Notes: generated from the sequence alone by a model not told the origin. 64,000 nucleotides of DNA from Nocardia arizonensis (GCF_001310275.1 NZ_LGYZ01000011.1:1-64000); one strand, 5' to 3'. Positions 27,691 through 39,688 are shown, counted from the stretch's first letter. Translations and numbers: made by a program.

Positions 27691-28515
27691 ATGGCGGAGG
27701 TGACCGTGCGCAAGGCGGCGGTGCTCGGCAAGCCGATCGCGCATTCGCGGTCGCCGCAGCTGCATCTGGCGGCGTATCGGGCGCTCGGCCTGCCCTGGAC
27801 CTACGACCGCGTGGAATGCACGGCCGAGCGGTTGCCCGGATTTGTCGACGGGCTCGGACCGGAATGGGTCGGGCTGTCGGTGACGATGCCGGGTAAGGAG
27901 GCGGCGCTCGCCCACGCGAACGAACGCACCGAACGCGCGGCGCTGGTCGGTTCGGCCAATACGCTCGTGCGCACCGCCGCCGGGTGGCGCGCCGACTGCA
28001 CCGATGTGGACGGAGTGCTCGGCGCACTGCGCGAGGGCGGTGTCGTGCGGGTCGATCGGGCGGTGGTGCTCGGTGCGGGCGGAACGGCGAGGCCCGCGCT
28101 GCTCGCCCTGTCCGAACTCGGCGCCCGCCGGGTCACGGTGTTGGCCCGGGACGCGGGCCGGGCGCGCGGGGCGGTGGAACTGGCCGAGCGGCTCGGTCTC
28201 GAGGTCGCGGTGCACGGATACGATCAGCGGTCCGTGCGCGCGGTGTGCGCGGAGGCGGACGCGGTGGTCAGCACCATTCCGGCGGAGGCGGCGGCGATCG
28301 TCGCGGAGTCGGTGGCGGCGGCCCCCGTGGTGCTCGACGCAATCTACGATCCGTGGCCGACGCCGCTGGCGGTCGCGGTGGCTCGCGCCGGTCACACCGT
28401 GGTCAGCGGCTTGCGGATGCTGCTGAATCAGGCATACGGTCAGGTCGAGCAGTTCACCGGTCGGCCCGCACCACGTGCTCAGATGGAGGCGGCGCTGGAC
28501 GCACCGGCCCCGTGA
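27691..28515 (+). CDS. aroE: Shikimate dehydrogenase
   Basis: A 274-aa enzyme that reduces 3-dehydroshikimate with NADPH. The substrate site AVLGKPIAHSRSPQLH is intact, as are SVTMPGKEAAL (catalytic Lys), GSANTLVR, ADCTDVDG (catalytic Asp) and the dinucleotide loop VVLGAGGTARPAL. Start choice is uncertain. ATG 27691 gives an N-terminus the length of the mycobacterial enzyme; a GTG at 27706 has GGAGG at 5 nt; a GTG at 27670 overlaps mltG. Last gene of the alaS operon. Confidence 0.94.
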   Translation: MAEVTVRKAAVLGKPIAHSRSPQLHLAAYRALGLPWTYDRVECTAERLPGFVDGLGPEWVGLSVTMPGKEAALAHANERTERAALVGSANTLVRTAAGWRADCTDVDGVLGALREGGVVRVDRAVVLGAGGTARPALLALSELGARRVTVLARDAGRARGAVELAERLGLEVAVHGYDQRSVRAVCAEADAVVSTIPAEAAAIVAESVAAAPVVLDAIYDPWPTPLAVAVARAGHTVVSGLRMLLNQAYGQVEQFTGRPAPRAQMEAALDAPAP

Positions 28516-28579
28516 GGGTTTGTGTTCCTGATACCGGTTCTCGTTTGGATCCCGCGATCCGGGCGTTAAGGTGGTTGCC

Positions 28580-29050
28580 ATGATCTCTTGGGTACTGCGG
28601 GCCGTCGCGCTCGGCGCGCTGGTAGTCGGCCTGCGCACCGCGCTCGGATTCGCGATGGTGTATTGGCCGACGCAGGGGGCGTGGATGCGGCTGCTGTGCC
28701 TGGTCGTCCTGCTCGCGGTCATCGTCGCGTGGGGCGTTCTCGACGGCCGGCGCGACCGGATCGCCCATCCCGATCCCGAGCGCGGCACCGATCTCACCAT
28801 CATGTGGCTCGAGGCCGCGGTCGTGGCCAGCGTCGGCAGCGGGGCGGTCGCCTGGATTCTGGACTTCCTGCCGAAGTTCGACCTCGGTGACAACGGTCTG
28901 CTGTTCGAGCTGACGGCGGGCGCCTCCTTCATCATCCTGCTGATCTTCATTCCGGCCCTCATCGGCGTCGGCATCGGGCGCATGCTCGCGGGCCGCAAGT
29001 CCGACAATTCCACCCCGCACACTCCGCATACTCTGCCCGCCGCCATCTGA
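28580..29050 (+). CDS. Small four-helix membrane protein (B-4DMT-type)
   Basis: A 156-aa protein with four predicted membrane helices (start WVLRAVALGALVVGLRTALG; WMRLLCLVVLLAVIVAWGVL; LEAAVVASVGSGAVAWILDFL; GASFIILLIFIPALIGVGIG). The loop DGRRDRIAHPDPERGTDLT is typical of the short actinobacterial proteins annotated as B-4DMT transporters. The assignment rests on remembered family character, and the transported substrate, if any, is unknown. ATG at 28580; a terminator palindrome follows. Confidence 0.7.
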   Translation: MISWVLRAVALGALVVGLRTALGFAMVYWPTQGAWMRLLCLVVLLAVIVAWGVLDGRRDRIAHPDPERGTDLTIMWLEAAVVASVGSGAVAWILDFLPKFDLGDNGLLFELTAGASFIILLIFIPALIGVGIGRMLAGRKSDNSTPHTPHTLPAAI

Positions 29051-29069
29051 TCCGCGCTGGACGAAACGA

Positions 29070-29103
29070 CGAGGGGCGCATTCCCGCGGGAATGCGCCCC
29101 TCG
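29070..29103. terminator. Bidirectional terminator, 34-nt perfect palindrome
   Basis: CGAGGGGCGCATTCCCG is followed immediately by its exact reverse complement, giving a long GC-rich hairpin followed by TTG. It lies between the convergent 4-TM gene and aroB and can serve both. Confidence 0.75.
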
Positions 29104-29119
29104 TTGCCGAACCGGCCGG

Positions 29120-30691
<1,572 letters not shown>

Positions 30692-30695
<4 letters not shown>

Positions 30696-32176
30696 GAGTG
30701 AGGCTCCGGGTCAGCGTGTGCTGTCGGTGCGGCGGTTCGTGCCCACTCATCCGAAACCGCGCGCCGGCCGGACGCGGTCGCCGGCCTCGCGCCGGTATCG
30801 GACCGATCCGCCGTCGCCTCCGACAATGTCGTGCCGGAGGTTTCCCTCGCTCCGGTTCGTGCCGAACGAGACGTGACGGCGGCAGGGCCTTGCGCCAGGA
30901 CGGCTGCCGGACCGTCACGTGTCACGGAATCGCCGGATATCGTCGCGGCACCAACGGAATCAGCCGGGGCCGCGGCCCGTGCCCGCGTCGGTTCCGTTGT
31001 TTCGTCTGGTTCGGGCAGGGCCGCGTCGATGGGGCCGGGATCACGCGGTGGGCCGAAATCGGCCGCTGTATCTGCTGCCACAACGCGGGCATCCGCGATG
31101 CGATCGGTCGCATTCGCCGAAGCTTCCGTTGTTCTGTCGGTGTCGTGTGGTGCGCCGTGGCCGGACAACCCACTGTTCGCCCCTGCCTCGGCGGCCGTGG
31201 CCTGCTCGGCGACGTCGTGCGCGGTGTCGGGTGCGCCCGCGGGACGGCGCACGCGGCGTGAGCGGCTGCGCTCCAGCGGCTCGGCGGAAGCGATGTCCGC
31301 GGCGGTTCGGGGCGACGGCCGGGAGCGGGTTGGGGTGGATTCGTCGGTCGTCGTCGGCTCGTGGTCACGGGGTTCATCCGTAGCCGGTTCGACCGCCGCG
31401 GGCGGCTGTGCAACGGATCTGCGGCGGGTGCGCGTGCGACGGTTGCGGGGGCGGGTGGGGCGATCGGCCGGGGTTGGCGGCTCGGTGTCGGCGGCGGTGG
31501 TCTGGCCGGATTCGGGCCCCTCGGCCGCACGGCGGGACGCGGCGGCTCGGGCTCGGGCGCGACGCCGGGCGCGGGATCGCCTGCTGCCCTGGGGGATCGG
31601 GGCTTGATCGGCGATGTCCGGCTCGGGGTCCGCGGCGGGCACGACGGATTCCATGCCCAGTTTGGTGAGGATCATGCGCACGACACGGCCGGGGCTGCGG
31701 CCGTCGGTACGTACCCGCACAGTCGCCACCTCGCGGTAGAGCGGGCGGCGGCGTCGCATCAGTTCGCGGTATTTCGCGCCCGGGTCGGGGCTGTTGAGCA
31801 GTGGGCGCTGGGTGCTCGCGCCGGTCCGGCGCAGTCCCTCGGCAACGCTGATCTCCAGGTAGACGACGGTGCGGCTGCGTAGCAGCGCACGGGTGTTCTC
31901 CGAAAGCACCGCGCCGCCGCCGAGCGAGACCACTCCCTTCTCGGCGAGGATGGCGCGGCGCACCACGCGTTCTTCGATGCGGCGGAACTCGGGTTCGCCG
32001 TCGTCGGCGAAGATCTCGGGAATGGTGCGGCCGGTCTCGCTCTCGATTCCGGCATCGGTGTCGTACAGTTCGACGCCGAGTTCGCGGGCGAGCCTCCGTC
32101 CGATCGTAGATTTTCCGGCCCCCGGTGGTCCGACCAGCACCACGCGGGGGGCTCGCGGGTCGGTCTGCACGATCAT
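30692..32176 (-). CDS. aroK: Shikimate kinase with long disordered C-terminal extension
   Basis: A 494-aa protein whose first about 175 residues are a complete shikimate kinase. It has P-loop GPPGAGKST at 16-24, substrate residues in [14 protein letters not shown] and [21 protein letters not shown], and lid RPLL. Typical AroK stops near here, but this one continues about 320 residues of low-complexity sequence. That tail has three basic clusters ([41 protein letters not shown]) between Ala/Thr/Asp/Glu-rich spacers and no predicted fold. The frame is open without a break, so it is not an obvious artefact. ATG overlaps the aroC stop by 4 nt. Confidence 0.9.
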
Positions 32177-33381
32177 TGCGACCGACTGTCCGCGGGAATA
32201 TGCGGTCGATTGCCTACGCGCTTGATGTAGCTGTGCACGTTGTCCACGGTCTCGGTCAGTGAATCACCGCCGAACTTCTCCAGCGCGGCCTGGGCTACCA
32301 CGAGGGCGACCATGGCCTCGGCCACGACGCCCGCCGCGGGCACGGCGCACACGTCCGAGCGCTGGTGGATCGCCACCGCCTCGTCACCGGTACTCATGTC
32401 CACGGTCGACAGGGCGCGCGGCACGGTGGAGATCGGCTTCATCGCCGCGCGCACCCGCAGCGGTTCGCCGTTGGTCATGCCGCCCTCGAGGCCGCCCGCG
32501 CGATTGGTGGAGCGCAGCACACCGTCGGGGCCGGGCCGCATCTCGTCGTGCGCCTGACTGCCGCGCCGCCGCGCCGTCTCGAATCCGTCACCCACCTCGA
32601 CGCCCTTGATGGCCTGGATGCCCATGAGGGCGCCCGCGAGCCGGGAATCGAGACGGTCGGCGCCGCTGACGAACGAGCCGAGTCCGACCGGCAGACCGTC
32701 CACGATCACTTCGACGACCCCGCCGAGGGTGTCGCCGTCCTTCTTCGCCGCCTCGATCTCGGCGATCATCGCGGCCTCGGCCGCGGCGTCGAAGGCGCGC
32801 ACCGGACTCGCGTCGACGGCGGCCAGATCGGCGGCGGCGGGGATGACACCGGTGGTGTTGGCCGCGGCGCCGATCGAGACGACATGCGAGACGACCTCGA
32901 CACCGAGCGCCTGCCGCAGGAAGTTGCGCGCGACGGTTCCCGCGGCGACACGCGCCGCGGTCTCGCGGGCGCTTGCCCGCTCGAGGACATTGCGCGCGTC
33001 GTCGAAGTCGTACTTCAGCATGCCGGAGTAATCGGCGTGCCCCGGTCGCGGGCGAGTCAGCGGCGCATTGCGCGCCAGATCGGCGAGTTCGTCCGTGTCG
33101 ACCGGATCGGCGGACATGACCGTCGTCCACTTGGGCCATTCGGAGTTGGCGATCTCGATGGCGATGGGACCGCCCATGGTGCGGCCGTGCCGGACGCCGC
33201 CGATCATCGTGACCTTGTCGGCCTCGAATTTCATGCGTGCCCCGCGGCCGTAGCCGAGCCGTCGGCGGGCCAGGTGCGCGGAAATGTCCTCGGATGTCAC
33301 CTCGACACCCGCGACCATTCCTTCGAGGATGGCGACGAGGGCGGGACCGTGAGATTCTCCAGCAGTTATCCAGCGCAGCAC
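32173..33381 (-). CDS. aroC: Chorismate synthase
   Basis: A 402-aa enzyme that makes chorismate from EPSP using reduced FMN. Signatures: [21 protein letters not shown] (signature 1), [26 protein letters not shown], and [17 protein letters not shown]. The final signature covers [21 protein letters not shown] start at 33381 gives the family N-terminus exactly. It is followed directly by aroK (ATGA overlap) and preceded on the same strand by a prepilin-peptidase-like gene 122 nt away. Confidence 0.97.
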   Translation of the reverse strand: MLRWITAGESHGPALVAILEGMVAGVEVTSEDISAHLARRRLGYGRGARMKFEADKVTMIGGVRHGRTMGGPIAIEIANSEWPKWTTVMSADPVDTDELADLARNAPLTRPRPGHADYSGMLKYDFDDARNVLERASARETAARVAAGTVARNFLRQALGVEVVSHVVSIGAAANTTGVIPAAADLAAVDASPVRAFDAAAEAAMIAEIEAAKKDGDTLGGVVEVIVDGLPVGLGSFVSGADRLDSRLAGALMGIQAIKGVEVGDGFETARRRGSQAHDEMRPGPDGVLRSTNRAGGLEGGMTNGEPLRVRAAMKPISTVPRALSTVDMSTGDEAVAIHQRSDVCAVPAAGVVAEAMVALVVAQAALEKFGGDSLTETVDNVHSYIKRVGNRPHIPADSRSQ

Positions 33382-33503
33382 ACGCTATATCCTTCCATGT
33401 CGGCGCCGGTGCGCCCGAATCGGTCGCCGTGATCGGGCGCTCGCGCGGTGGCCTGTTGTACAGCTCATCGCGCCGTGCGGGCGCGGGCGCAACCGCCGCG
33501 TCC

Positions 33504-33938
33504 TCACGGCGGCACCGCGGCCACCGCGAGCATGGTGGCCAGACACATCCCAGGCCCGTGCGGAACGGCCCGATCGGCGCGCCGCCGGGCGATGAGCAGC
33601 GCGCAACCCGCCAGGGCCGTGAGCGCGGGCGCCAGCAGCGCCGCGGTCGTCCAGACCCGCGCGCCCGCCATACCGGCGACCGCGCCCAGCCCCACGGCGA
33701 GCTTCACATCACCGGCGCCCATCGCCGCGGGCGCGACCAAGTGCACGACGAGATAGACCCCGGCCAGCATGGCCCCGCCCGCGACCGCCGCGCCGAAATA
33801 TGTCGTGCCCAGCGCGTATCCGAGTACGGTCGCCGCGCCGTAGCCGGTGAGCGCGTTCGGCAGCCGCCGATGCCGTAGGTCGAACCAGCACAGCGCCGCG
33901 CACCAGAGGGTCAGTACCGCGAAGTGGGAGAGGGACAT
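33504..33938 (-). CDS. Single-domain A24 prepilin peptidase-like protein
   Basis: A 144-aa membrane protein that is shorter than full prepilin peptidases (about 220-290 aa) because it lacks the N-terminal methyltransferase/zinc region. The two aspartic-protease residues are present: FDLRHRRLPNAL and GAGDVKLAVGLG (GxGD). About four to five membrane segments. It starts at ATG 33938 (MSLSHFAVLTLW); the long frame upstream to 34559 is antisense to pepQ. A similar gene lies near aroE and the aro genes in M. tuberculosis. No pilin genes are nearby, so the substrate is unknown. Confidence 0.8.
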   Translation of the reverse strand: MSLSHFAVLTLWCAALCWFDLRHRRLPNALTGYGAATVLGYALGTTYFGAAVAGGAMLAGVYLVVHLVAPAAMGAGDVKLAVGLGAVAGMAGARVWTTAALLAPALTALAGCALLIARRRADRAVPHGPGMCLATMLAVAAVPP

Positions 33939-34097
33939 GCCACCAGCCTCGCCGAATTCGCCGACCGGCGGTGCGACCGCCGACGATTTGTGGACAACCA
34001 CGCGCGGTGTGAATATCCGCCGTTCCCTACCGAAGACCAGTGCGGCCGTGCCCGACGGCGGATTTCCCGCGCGGTGGCGGGGCGGTAGCGTGGATTC

Positions 34098-35225
34098 ATG
34101 TCTGCTGATCATGCGAGTCGTGGACCCGACTACGCGGCGCGTCGGGGCGCGTTGCGCAGTCTGCTGGTGGAGAACGAGGTCGACGCCCTGCTCGTCACCG
34201 ATCCGGTGAACGTCAGATACCTGACCGGATTCACCGGTTCCAACGCGACGCTGCTCGTGCACGCCTGGGATATGCGCGATGCCGAGGAGCGCACGGTGAT
34301 CGGCACCGACGGCCGCTACCGCGCACAGGTCGGCGCCCAGGTGCCCGACCTGTGCGCCGAGATCTCGCGCGGCCCGGCGCGGCGGATCGTCGAACTCGCG
34401 GGGGAATGGAAGCTCGGCCGGCTCGGATACGAGAGTCACGTGGTCACCGTCGACCAGCACCGCGGTTTCATCGACCAGCGCACCGGACTGGATTTCGTGG
34501 CGACTCCCGGCCTGGTCGAGCAGTTGCGCACGGTCAAGGACGCCTACGAGGTCGCGCAATTGCGCCGGGCCTGCGCGGCCGGCGATCTCGGACTGGCCAA
34601 CCTACTCGCCCGCGGCGCCCTGCGGCCCGGCCGCACCGAACGCCAGGTGGCCCGGGATCTGGAATGGGCCATGTTCGAACACGGGGCCGAGGCGATCTCG
34701 TTCGAGACGATCGTGGCCGCGGGCGCGAATTCCGCGGTGCCGCATCATCGCCCGACCGACGCGGTGCTGGCGCACGGCGATTTCGTGAAGCTCGATTTCG
34801 GCGCGGTCGTCGGCGGCTACCACTCCGATATGACCCGCACCTTGGTGCTCGGGCAACCCGCGGAATGGCAGCGTGAGGTCTACGCGCTGGTGGCCGAGTC
34901 GCAGCGGGCGGGTTGCAAGGCGCTGCGGCCCGGTGCGCGCACCGCCGACGTGGACGCGGCGGCGCGGTCGGTGATCGAGGCGGCCGGACATGGCGCCCTG
35001 TTCGTGCACGGACTCGGTCACGGCGTCGGATTGCAGATCCACGAAGCGCCGGGAATCGCCAAAACCGGAACCGGTACACTCCAGTCTGGCGTGGCGGTGA
35101 CCGTCGAACCTGGTGTGTACTTTCCCGGCCGCGGCGGGGTCCGTATCGAGGACACGCTCGTGGTGCGCGAGGGGGCCCCGGAACTGCTCACCCATACCGA
35201 CAAGGACCTGACCGTCGTCGAGTGA
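34098..35225 (+). CDS. pepQ: Xaa-Pro peptidase (M24B family)
   Basis: A 375-aa cytoplasmic metallopeptidase cleaving Xaa-Pro bonds. The creatinase-like N-terminal domain ([23 protein letters not shown]) precedes the pita-bread domain. The five metal ligands are recognisable in [34 protein letters not shown] and VRIEDTL. The gene is followed 52 nt later by efp, the same arrangement as in mycobacteria. ATG at 34098. Confidence 0.92.
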   Translation: MSADHASRGPDYAARRGALRSLLVENEVDALLVTDPVNVRYLTGFTGSNATLLVHAWDMRDAEERTVIGTDGRYRAQVGAQVPDLCAEISRGPARRIVELAGEWKLGRLGYESHVVTVDQHRGFIDQRTGLDFVATPGLVEQLRTVKDAYEVAQLRRACAAGDLGLANLLARGALRPGRTERQVARDLEWAMFEHGAEAISFETIVAAGANSAVPHHRPTDAVLAHGDFVKLDFGAVVGGYHSDMTRTLVLGQPAEWQREVYALVAESQRAGCKALRPGARTADVDAAARSVIEAAGHGALFVHGLGHGVGLQIHEAPGIAKTGTGTLQSGVAVTVEPGVYFPGRGGVRIEDTLVVREGAPELLTHTDKDLTVVE

Positions 35226-35277
35226 CGCCGGTCGCCCCGAGACAACGACGTTTTACGACCTAGGAGATCCGAGGACA

Positions 35278-35841
35278 GTGGCGGACACCAGCGACTTCAA
35301 GAACGGCCTCGTGCTGAAGATCGACGGTCAGCTCCAGCAGATCATCGAGTTCCAGCACGTCAAGCCGGGTAAGGGCCCCGCCTTCGTGCGGACCAAACTG
35401 AAGAACGTCGTGTCCGGCAAGGTCGTCGACAAGACCTTCAACGCCGGTGTGAAGGTGGAGACCGCGACGGTGGACCGCCGCGATATGACCTACCTGTACC
35501 ACGACGGCAGCGACTACATCTTCATGGACGGCGAGACCTACGACCAGATCGGCATACCGGAGGCCACCATCGGCGACGGTGCGCGTTTCCTGTTGGAGAA
35601 CATGGCCGTACAGGTCGCCGTGCACGAGGGCGCTCCGCTGTTCGTCGAACTCCCGGTTTCGATCGAGCTCGTGGTCCAGCACACCGATATCGGCCTCCAA
35701 GGGGACCGCTCCACCGGCGGCACCAAGCCCGCCACCCTGGAGACCGGCGCCGAGGTACAGGTTCCGCTCTTCATCAACACCGGTGACAAGCTGCGTATCG
35801 ATTCGCGCGACGGCAGCTACCTCGGCCGGGTCAACGCCTGA
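35278..35841 (+). CDS. efp: Translation elongation factor P
   Basis: A 187-aa three-domain EF-P that rescues ribosomes stalled on proline runs. The tip loop of domain I reads [12 protein letters not shown] with Lys32 at the tip, the lysine type used in actinobacteria; no genR/poxA-type modification gene is nearby. The C-terminal OB domain ends with the EF-P signature [17 protein letters not shown] start at 35278 with AGGAGA upstream. Confidence 0.97.
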   Translation: MADTSDFKNGLVLKIDGQLQQIIEFQHVKPGKGPAFVRTKLKNVVSGKVVDKTFNAGVKVETATVDRRDMTYLYHDGSDYIFMDGETYDQIGIPEATIGDGARFLLENMAVQVAVHEGAPLFVELPVSIELVVQHTDIGLQGDRSTGGTKPATLETGAEVQVPLFINTGDKLRIDSRDGSYLGRVNA

Positions 35842-35866
35842 TCGCCGGCGCGGCGATCAGGGGATA

Positions 35867-36385
35867 ATGGCGACTGTGGCCGAACAGCCGGTGGACCGGA
35901 AGTCCACGTTCAAGAAGCTCGGTGCCCGGCACAAGGCCAGGCGTCGCGCCGTCGATCTGCTCTTCGAGGCGGAGGCGAGGGATGTCGATGTGGCCGATCT
36001 GCTCACCGAGCGGGTCGAATTGGCCGCGCGCGATCAGTCGGTAGCTCCCGTGCACGCCTATACCCGCACCCTGGTCGAGGGCGTCGCCGACGATCTCGAC
36101 CGGGTGGACGGGACCATCGAGTCCTATCTCCAGGACTGGGCGCTGTCCCGGTTGCCCGCGGTGGATCGCGCCATCCTGCGCATCGCGGTCTGGGAGCTGT
36201 TCCACGCGCCCGACGTGCCGCCGGTCGTCGCGGTGGACGAGGCGGTGGAACTGGCCAAGGAGCTGTCCACCGACGATTCGCCGTCGTTCGTCAACGGTGT
36301 GCTCGGCCGGGTGGTGCTGGTCGCGCCGCAAGTGCGCGCGGCCGCGGCGGCGACTCGGGCGCCGCGTTCGGAGACACGGGAGTGA
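35867..36385 (+). CDS. nusB: Transcription antitermination factor NusB
   Basis: A 172-aa helical RNA-binding protein that works with NusE at boxA sites in rRNA operons. Features: [19 protein letters not shown] at the N-terminus, [21 protein letters not shown] in the middle, [28 protein letters not shown] near the end. ATG at 35867 has AGGGGA upstream, and a GTG at 35876 is an alternative. Its stop overlaps the next start as GTGA. Confidence 0.95.
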   Translation: MATVAEQPVDRKSTFKKLGARHKARRRAVDLLFEAEARDVDVADLLTERVELAARDQSVAPVHAYTRTLVEGVADDLDRVDGTIESYLQDWALSRLPAVDRAILRIAVWELFHAPDVPPVVAVDEAVELAKELSTDDSPSFVNGVLGRVVLVAPQVRAAAAATRAPRSETRE

Positions 36386-36648
36386 CCGCCAAGTACCTCG
36401 TCATGGCGATGCGCACACCGGGATTCGATGATGCCGTCATCGAACCGCACCGGCTGTTCCTGGCCGAACTGCTCGAGCGCGGGCAGTTGTGGGAGAGCGG
36501 CAAATTCACCGACGGCTCGGGTGGCGCGTATGTCGTGCGCGCCGAGAGTGTCGACGCCGCACGGGATATCGCCTTTCGCGATCCGCTGCACACCACCGGT
36601 TCCTCGGATCTGACCGTGTACGAGTGGGAGATCACGGTCTCCGGTTGA
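36382..36648 (+). CDS. YciI-like family protein
   Basis: An 88-aa single-domain ferredoxin-like fold protein. The pattern [49 protein letters not shown] fits the YciI/YCII-related family, with His23 at the usual active-site position (EPHRLFL). GTG start coupled to nusB. The biochemical role of this family is largely unproven; some members are dehalogenase or isomerase-like. Confidence 0.8.
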   Translation: MTAKYLVMAMRTPGFDDAVIEPHRLFLAELLERGQLWESGKFTDGSGGAYVVRAESVDAARDIAFRDPLHTTGSSDLTVYEWEITVSG

Positions 36649-36656
36649 CGGGTGAG

Positions 36657-36695
36657 GGCTCCCGCCGGTGGGTGTACGGATGTCCGACGGGAGCC
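36657..36695 (+). terminator. Hairpin after the efp-nusB-yciI unit
   Basis: GGCTCCCG (36657-36664) and CGGGAGCC (36688-36695) can form an 8-bp stem over a 23-nt loop that itself contains complementary CCGG/CCGA segments. There is no clear T tract. Confidence 0.45.
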
Positions 36696-36803
36696 GCTAC
36701 CGATCCTCGTTCCTGAACCTCGCTCGAGGTAAAGGGTGTGTCGCGTCACAGGTGAGAGATTGTTACAGTTGTTCTCGCACAGGCCCTTGTGAGGAGAGCG
36801 CGA

Positions 36804-37358
36804 ATGACGAGCAATGACGTCCGGTCGGCGACCGAGGAATTGGCCGAACTACAGGCCCGAGGCGCGACGGCCGAACAGGCTTGGGCGCTGTTCGATCGGC
36901 TGCCCGCCGCGGCGGTCGACGATATCGTCGTCGGACGCTGGCGCGGTTCCGAGATCGCCACCGGACATCCCTTCGACGGTGTGTTGAGCGCGTCGGGCTG
37001 GTACGGCAAACAGTTCGACGACGCCGAGACCGTGCATCCGCTGCTGTTCTCCGACGACACCGGCAAGGTGTTCGCGGTCGATCCGCGACGGGTGCCGCTC
37101 TCGCTCACCGGCAAGGTGCCGCTGTCGAGTGTGCGCGCGGTCCGTAAGTCGCTGCGTTATATCGGCGCGGCGCTGCGCACCACCCGTCCCGGTGCCCGGC
37201 TGCGCGCCGTCGAATACCGCGGTGTGGTGAGCGCCGCGATGGTCTACGACGCGCTGCCCATCATCGACCACTTCCGTCGCGTGGACGCCGACACCCTGCT
37301 CGGAGTCATGGATATGCGCGGCTTGCGAGAGCCGTATTTCTTCGTCCTGCGCCGCTGA
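36804..37358 (+). CDS. GXWXG/DUF4334 domain protein
   Basis: A 184-aa protein with the N-terminal GXWXG domain (DDIVVGRWRGSEIATGHPFDGVLSASGWYGKQF) and the C-terminal DUF4334 domain (RLRAVEYRGVVSAAMVYDALPIIDHFRRVD, ending MDMRGLREPYFFVLRR). The two-domain layout is standard for the family, whose function is unknown. ATG at 36804 has GAGGAG upstream. The gene stands alone, between the nusB unit and a convergent permease. Confidence 0.85.
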   Translation: MTSNDVRSATEELAELQARGATAEQAWALFDRLPAAAVDDIVVGRWRGSEIATGHPFDGVLSASGWYGKQFDDAETVHPLLFSDDTGKVFAVDPRRVPLSLTGKVPLSSVRAVRKSLRYIGAALRTTRPGARLRAVEYRGVVSAAMVYDALPIIDHFRRVDADTLLGVMDMRGLREPYFFVLRR

Positions 37359-37370
37359 GGGCCGGGTCGC

Positions 37371-38609
37371 TCAGCCGACCAGCAGCAGAGCCGCGACGGC
37401 GCCGCCCGTCGCGGCTACGGCCAGGACGAGTCCGGTGCCGACGAAACGCCCCATCGGCACCCGCACCCCGTGCGTTCGGCAGAATTCCAGACACAGCAGG
37501 GTAGCCAGCGAGGCCCACGGCGTGACGATCGGCCCCACATTCGTGCCGATCAGCAGTGCGAGCAGTTGCCGCCGATTCTCCGTGGGCACCACCGCCTCAC
37601 CGGCGGTGTAGACGGGTAGGTTGTCGGCGACATTCGACAGCGCGGCACCGGTGCCCGCCGCGCGGAAGGCGCCCGCCACGCCGTCGTCGTCGCCGATGAG
37701 CGCGTGCATCAGATCATCGAGTCCCAGGCGACTCAGTGTCGGCACGACGAGGAACAATCCGACCACGAAGACCAGTAGCCGCCAGGGGATCAGCGACAGG
37801 CGCAGGGCCGAGCGGTCCAGCACCGCGAACGCGACCACGGCGATGAGTGCCGCTGCCCCCGCGGCGATCTCGATGCGGTCGCCGAGCAGCGCAATGGCCA
37901 GGACGAACAGCAGGCACGCGGCCGCGGTGACGTGGAAGAGGATTCGCTGCCTGATGTCGTCCGGGCGTACCGGCTCCGGCGGGAGGTAGCGATCGGCGTC
38001 GCGGCGGCGGCGTCGCCAGTAGAACACCCACAGACAAAGGGCGGTCGCCGCTATCGACACCGCCTGCGGTGCCCACATGGTCGAGGCGAATCCGGTGGCG
38101 TCGAGCGCGACCCGGTCGGCGGCCAGCAGATTCGTCAGATTCGAGACCGGCAGCAGCAGACTCGCCGTATTGGCCAACCACAGCGTGGTCATGGCCAGCG
38201 GCAGCGGCGCGATCCGCGCGGGCGCCGCGAGTGCGAGCAGAACCGGGGTGATGAGGACCGCGGTGGTGTCGAGATTCAGCAGCGCGGTGGTGGCCGAGGT
38301 GAACACAACGCACAGTCCGAACAGCGCGGGATAGTTGCCCCGTCCCAGAATGGCCAGCCGGTGGGCCAGCGCGTCGAAGACCTTCGCCTGTTTGGTCAAT
38401 TCGGCGAGCACGATCACGCTACCGAGGAACAGCAGCAGTGGTGCGATCCGGCGCAGATTGTCCGCCGCATCCACACGCGGCAGCAGTCCGGTGAGCACGA
38501 ACAGCACCCCGAGGGCCAGCAGCCCCACCCGGACCAGGTCGAGGACACCGATTCCGCGCGCGGGCGCGGCGGGCGGACTTTCGGCGGTGCGGTCGACCTG
38601 TACGGGCAT
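37371..38609 (-). CDS. SLC13/ArsB-like permease
   Basis: A 412-aa membrane protein with about 11-12 helices. The pattern NLDTTAVLITPVLLALA, the NTASLLLPVSNLTNLL hairpin and the second-half LSNVADNLPVYTAG...LLIGTNVGPIVTPW match the ion-transporter superfamily that holds ArsB, NhaD and SLC13 anion carriers. It could export arsenite or move a dicarboxylate or other anion; no arsR or arsenate reductase gene is beside it, so arsenic resistance is not supported by context. ATG at 38609. Confidence 0.8.
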   Translation of the reverse strand: MPVQVDRTAESPPAAPARGIGVLDLVRVGLLALGVLFVLTGLLPRVDAADNLRRIAPLLLFLGSVIVLAELTKQAKVFDALAHRLAILGRGNYPALFGLCVVFTSATTALLNLDTTAVLITPVLLALAAPARIAPLPLAMTTLWLANTASLLLPVSNLTNLLAADRVALDATGFASTMWAPQAVSIAATALCLWVFYWRRRRRDADRYLPPEPVRPDDIRQRILFHVTAAACLLFVLAIALLGDRIEIAAGAAALIAVVAFAVLDRSALRLSLIPWRLLVFVVGLFLVVPTLSRLGLDDLMHALIGDDDGVAGAFRAAGTGAALSNVADNLPVYTAGEAVVPTENRRQLLALLIGTNVGPIVTPWASLATLLCLEFCRTHGVRVPMGRFVGTGLVLAVAATGGAVAALLLVG

Positions 38610-38713
38610 CCAAGGATGATCGCAATCGCGACTCCGGCCCGCCGGTCCGGGCTAGGTCGGTGTGCTGTGCGCCGTAGCGCCGTCCAGCGCCCTGCGCAAC
38701 CGGCGATAGAGGG

Positions 38714-39688
38714 TCAGATGCCCGCCGGGCTGAGGATGATCTTGCCGAGCGGGATGCGCCCCTCGACCAGACGGTGCGCTTCGGCGGCGCTGTCGAGCGG
38801 CAGAATGGATTCGACGTGGGTGTCGAGCCTGCCCGTGGCGGCGAGTTCCAGTGCCCGAGCACGCTGTTCGGCGACGCCCGCGAGCCAGTGGGAACCCGCG
38901 CAGCCGATGAAGGTGAGTCCGCGCGCGATCAGGTCCGCGGCCGTCACCGCCGCGGGTGCGCCGGAGAGGAATCCGTAGCCGAGCATGCGGCCCGACAGCG
39001 GGGTGAGGACATCGAGCAGCGCGGTCGAGGTATCGCCGCCGATGGAGTCGAAGATCACTTCGACGGTGGAGTCGCCGAGTCGCTCGCGCAGGCGGGCGGG
39101 CCAGTGCGGGTCGCGGTGGTCGAAGACCTCCTCGGCGCCGAGTGCGCGAGCGCGTGCGGCTTTGGCGGGTCCGCCTGCGGTGGCCAGCACGCGCGCGCCG
39201 CTTCGGGCGGCCTGCTGGGTCAGCGCGGCACCGACACCGGTGGCGCCGGCCTGCACCAGGACGGTCTCGCCGTTGTCGACGGCGGCCGCGTCGAGTAGGG
39301 CGAGCGCCACCGAACCACTCATGAGCGCCGCGGCCGCGTCGGCGGCGGCCAGGCCCTCGGGGACGGGTGTCGTCGAGGCCGCGGGCGCGGCGACATATTC
39401 GGCGTAGGCGCCGAAATCGGACGTCGCGACGGCGACCCGGCGACCGACGAGCGCCGGATCGACCCCGGGCCCGATCTCGGCCACGACGCCGACCGCCTCG
39501 AAGCCGAAGACCAGCGGCGGCGCGACCGCCAGGGGAAACGCCCCCGAACGCAACGCCGTCTCCGGATAGAGGACCGGAATCGCTTCCGCGCGAATCACCA
39601 GCTCGCCCGTACCTGGGACGGGCCGGGGCACTTCGCGACCCACCAGTACCTCGGGGCCGCCCACACCTGTCATTACGATTGCTCGCAT
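38714..39688 (-). CDS. Zinc-independent quinone oxidoreductase (MDR family)
   Basis: A 324-aa medium-chain dehydrogenase/reductase. GroES-like N-terminal domain (MRAIVMTGVGGPEVLVGREV), then a Rossmann fold with VLVQAGATGVGAALTQQAARSGARVLAT for NADPH. The structural zinc cysteines of alcohol dehydrogenases are missing, as in quinone oxidoreductases. ATG at 39688 with GGAG 7 nt upstream. It is divergently transcribed from a TetR gene with two operator-like palindromes in between, so it is probably the regulator's target. Confidence 0.88.
   Translation of the reverse strand: MRAIVMTGVGGPEVLVGREVPRPVPGTGELVIRAEAIPVLYPETALRSGAFPLAVAPPLVFGFEAVGVVAEIGPGVDPALVGRRVAVATSDFGAYAEYVAAPAASTTPVPEGLAAADAAAALMSGSVALALLDAAAVDNGETVLVQAGATGVGAALTQQAARSGARVLATAGGPAKAARARALGAEEVFDHRDPHWPARLRERLGDSTVEVIFDSIGGDTSTALLDVLTPLSGRMLGYGFLSGAPAAVTAADLIARGLTFIGCAGSHWLAGVAEQRARALELAATGRLDTHVESILPLDSAAEAHRLVEGRIPLGKIILSPAGI

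Noticed and set aside
36739..36752. CRP/GlxR-like site TGTGTCGCGTCACA before the DUF4334 gene
   Set aside because: The half-site spacing is two bases shorter than the CRP-family consensus and only the outer bases match.
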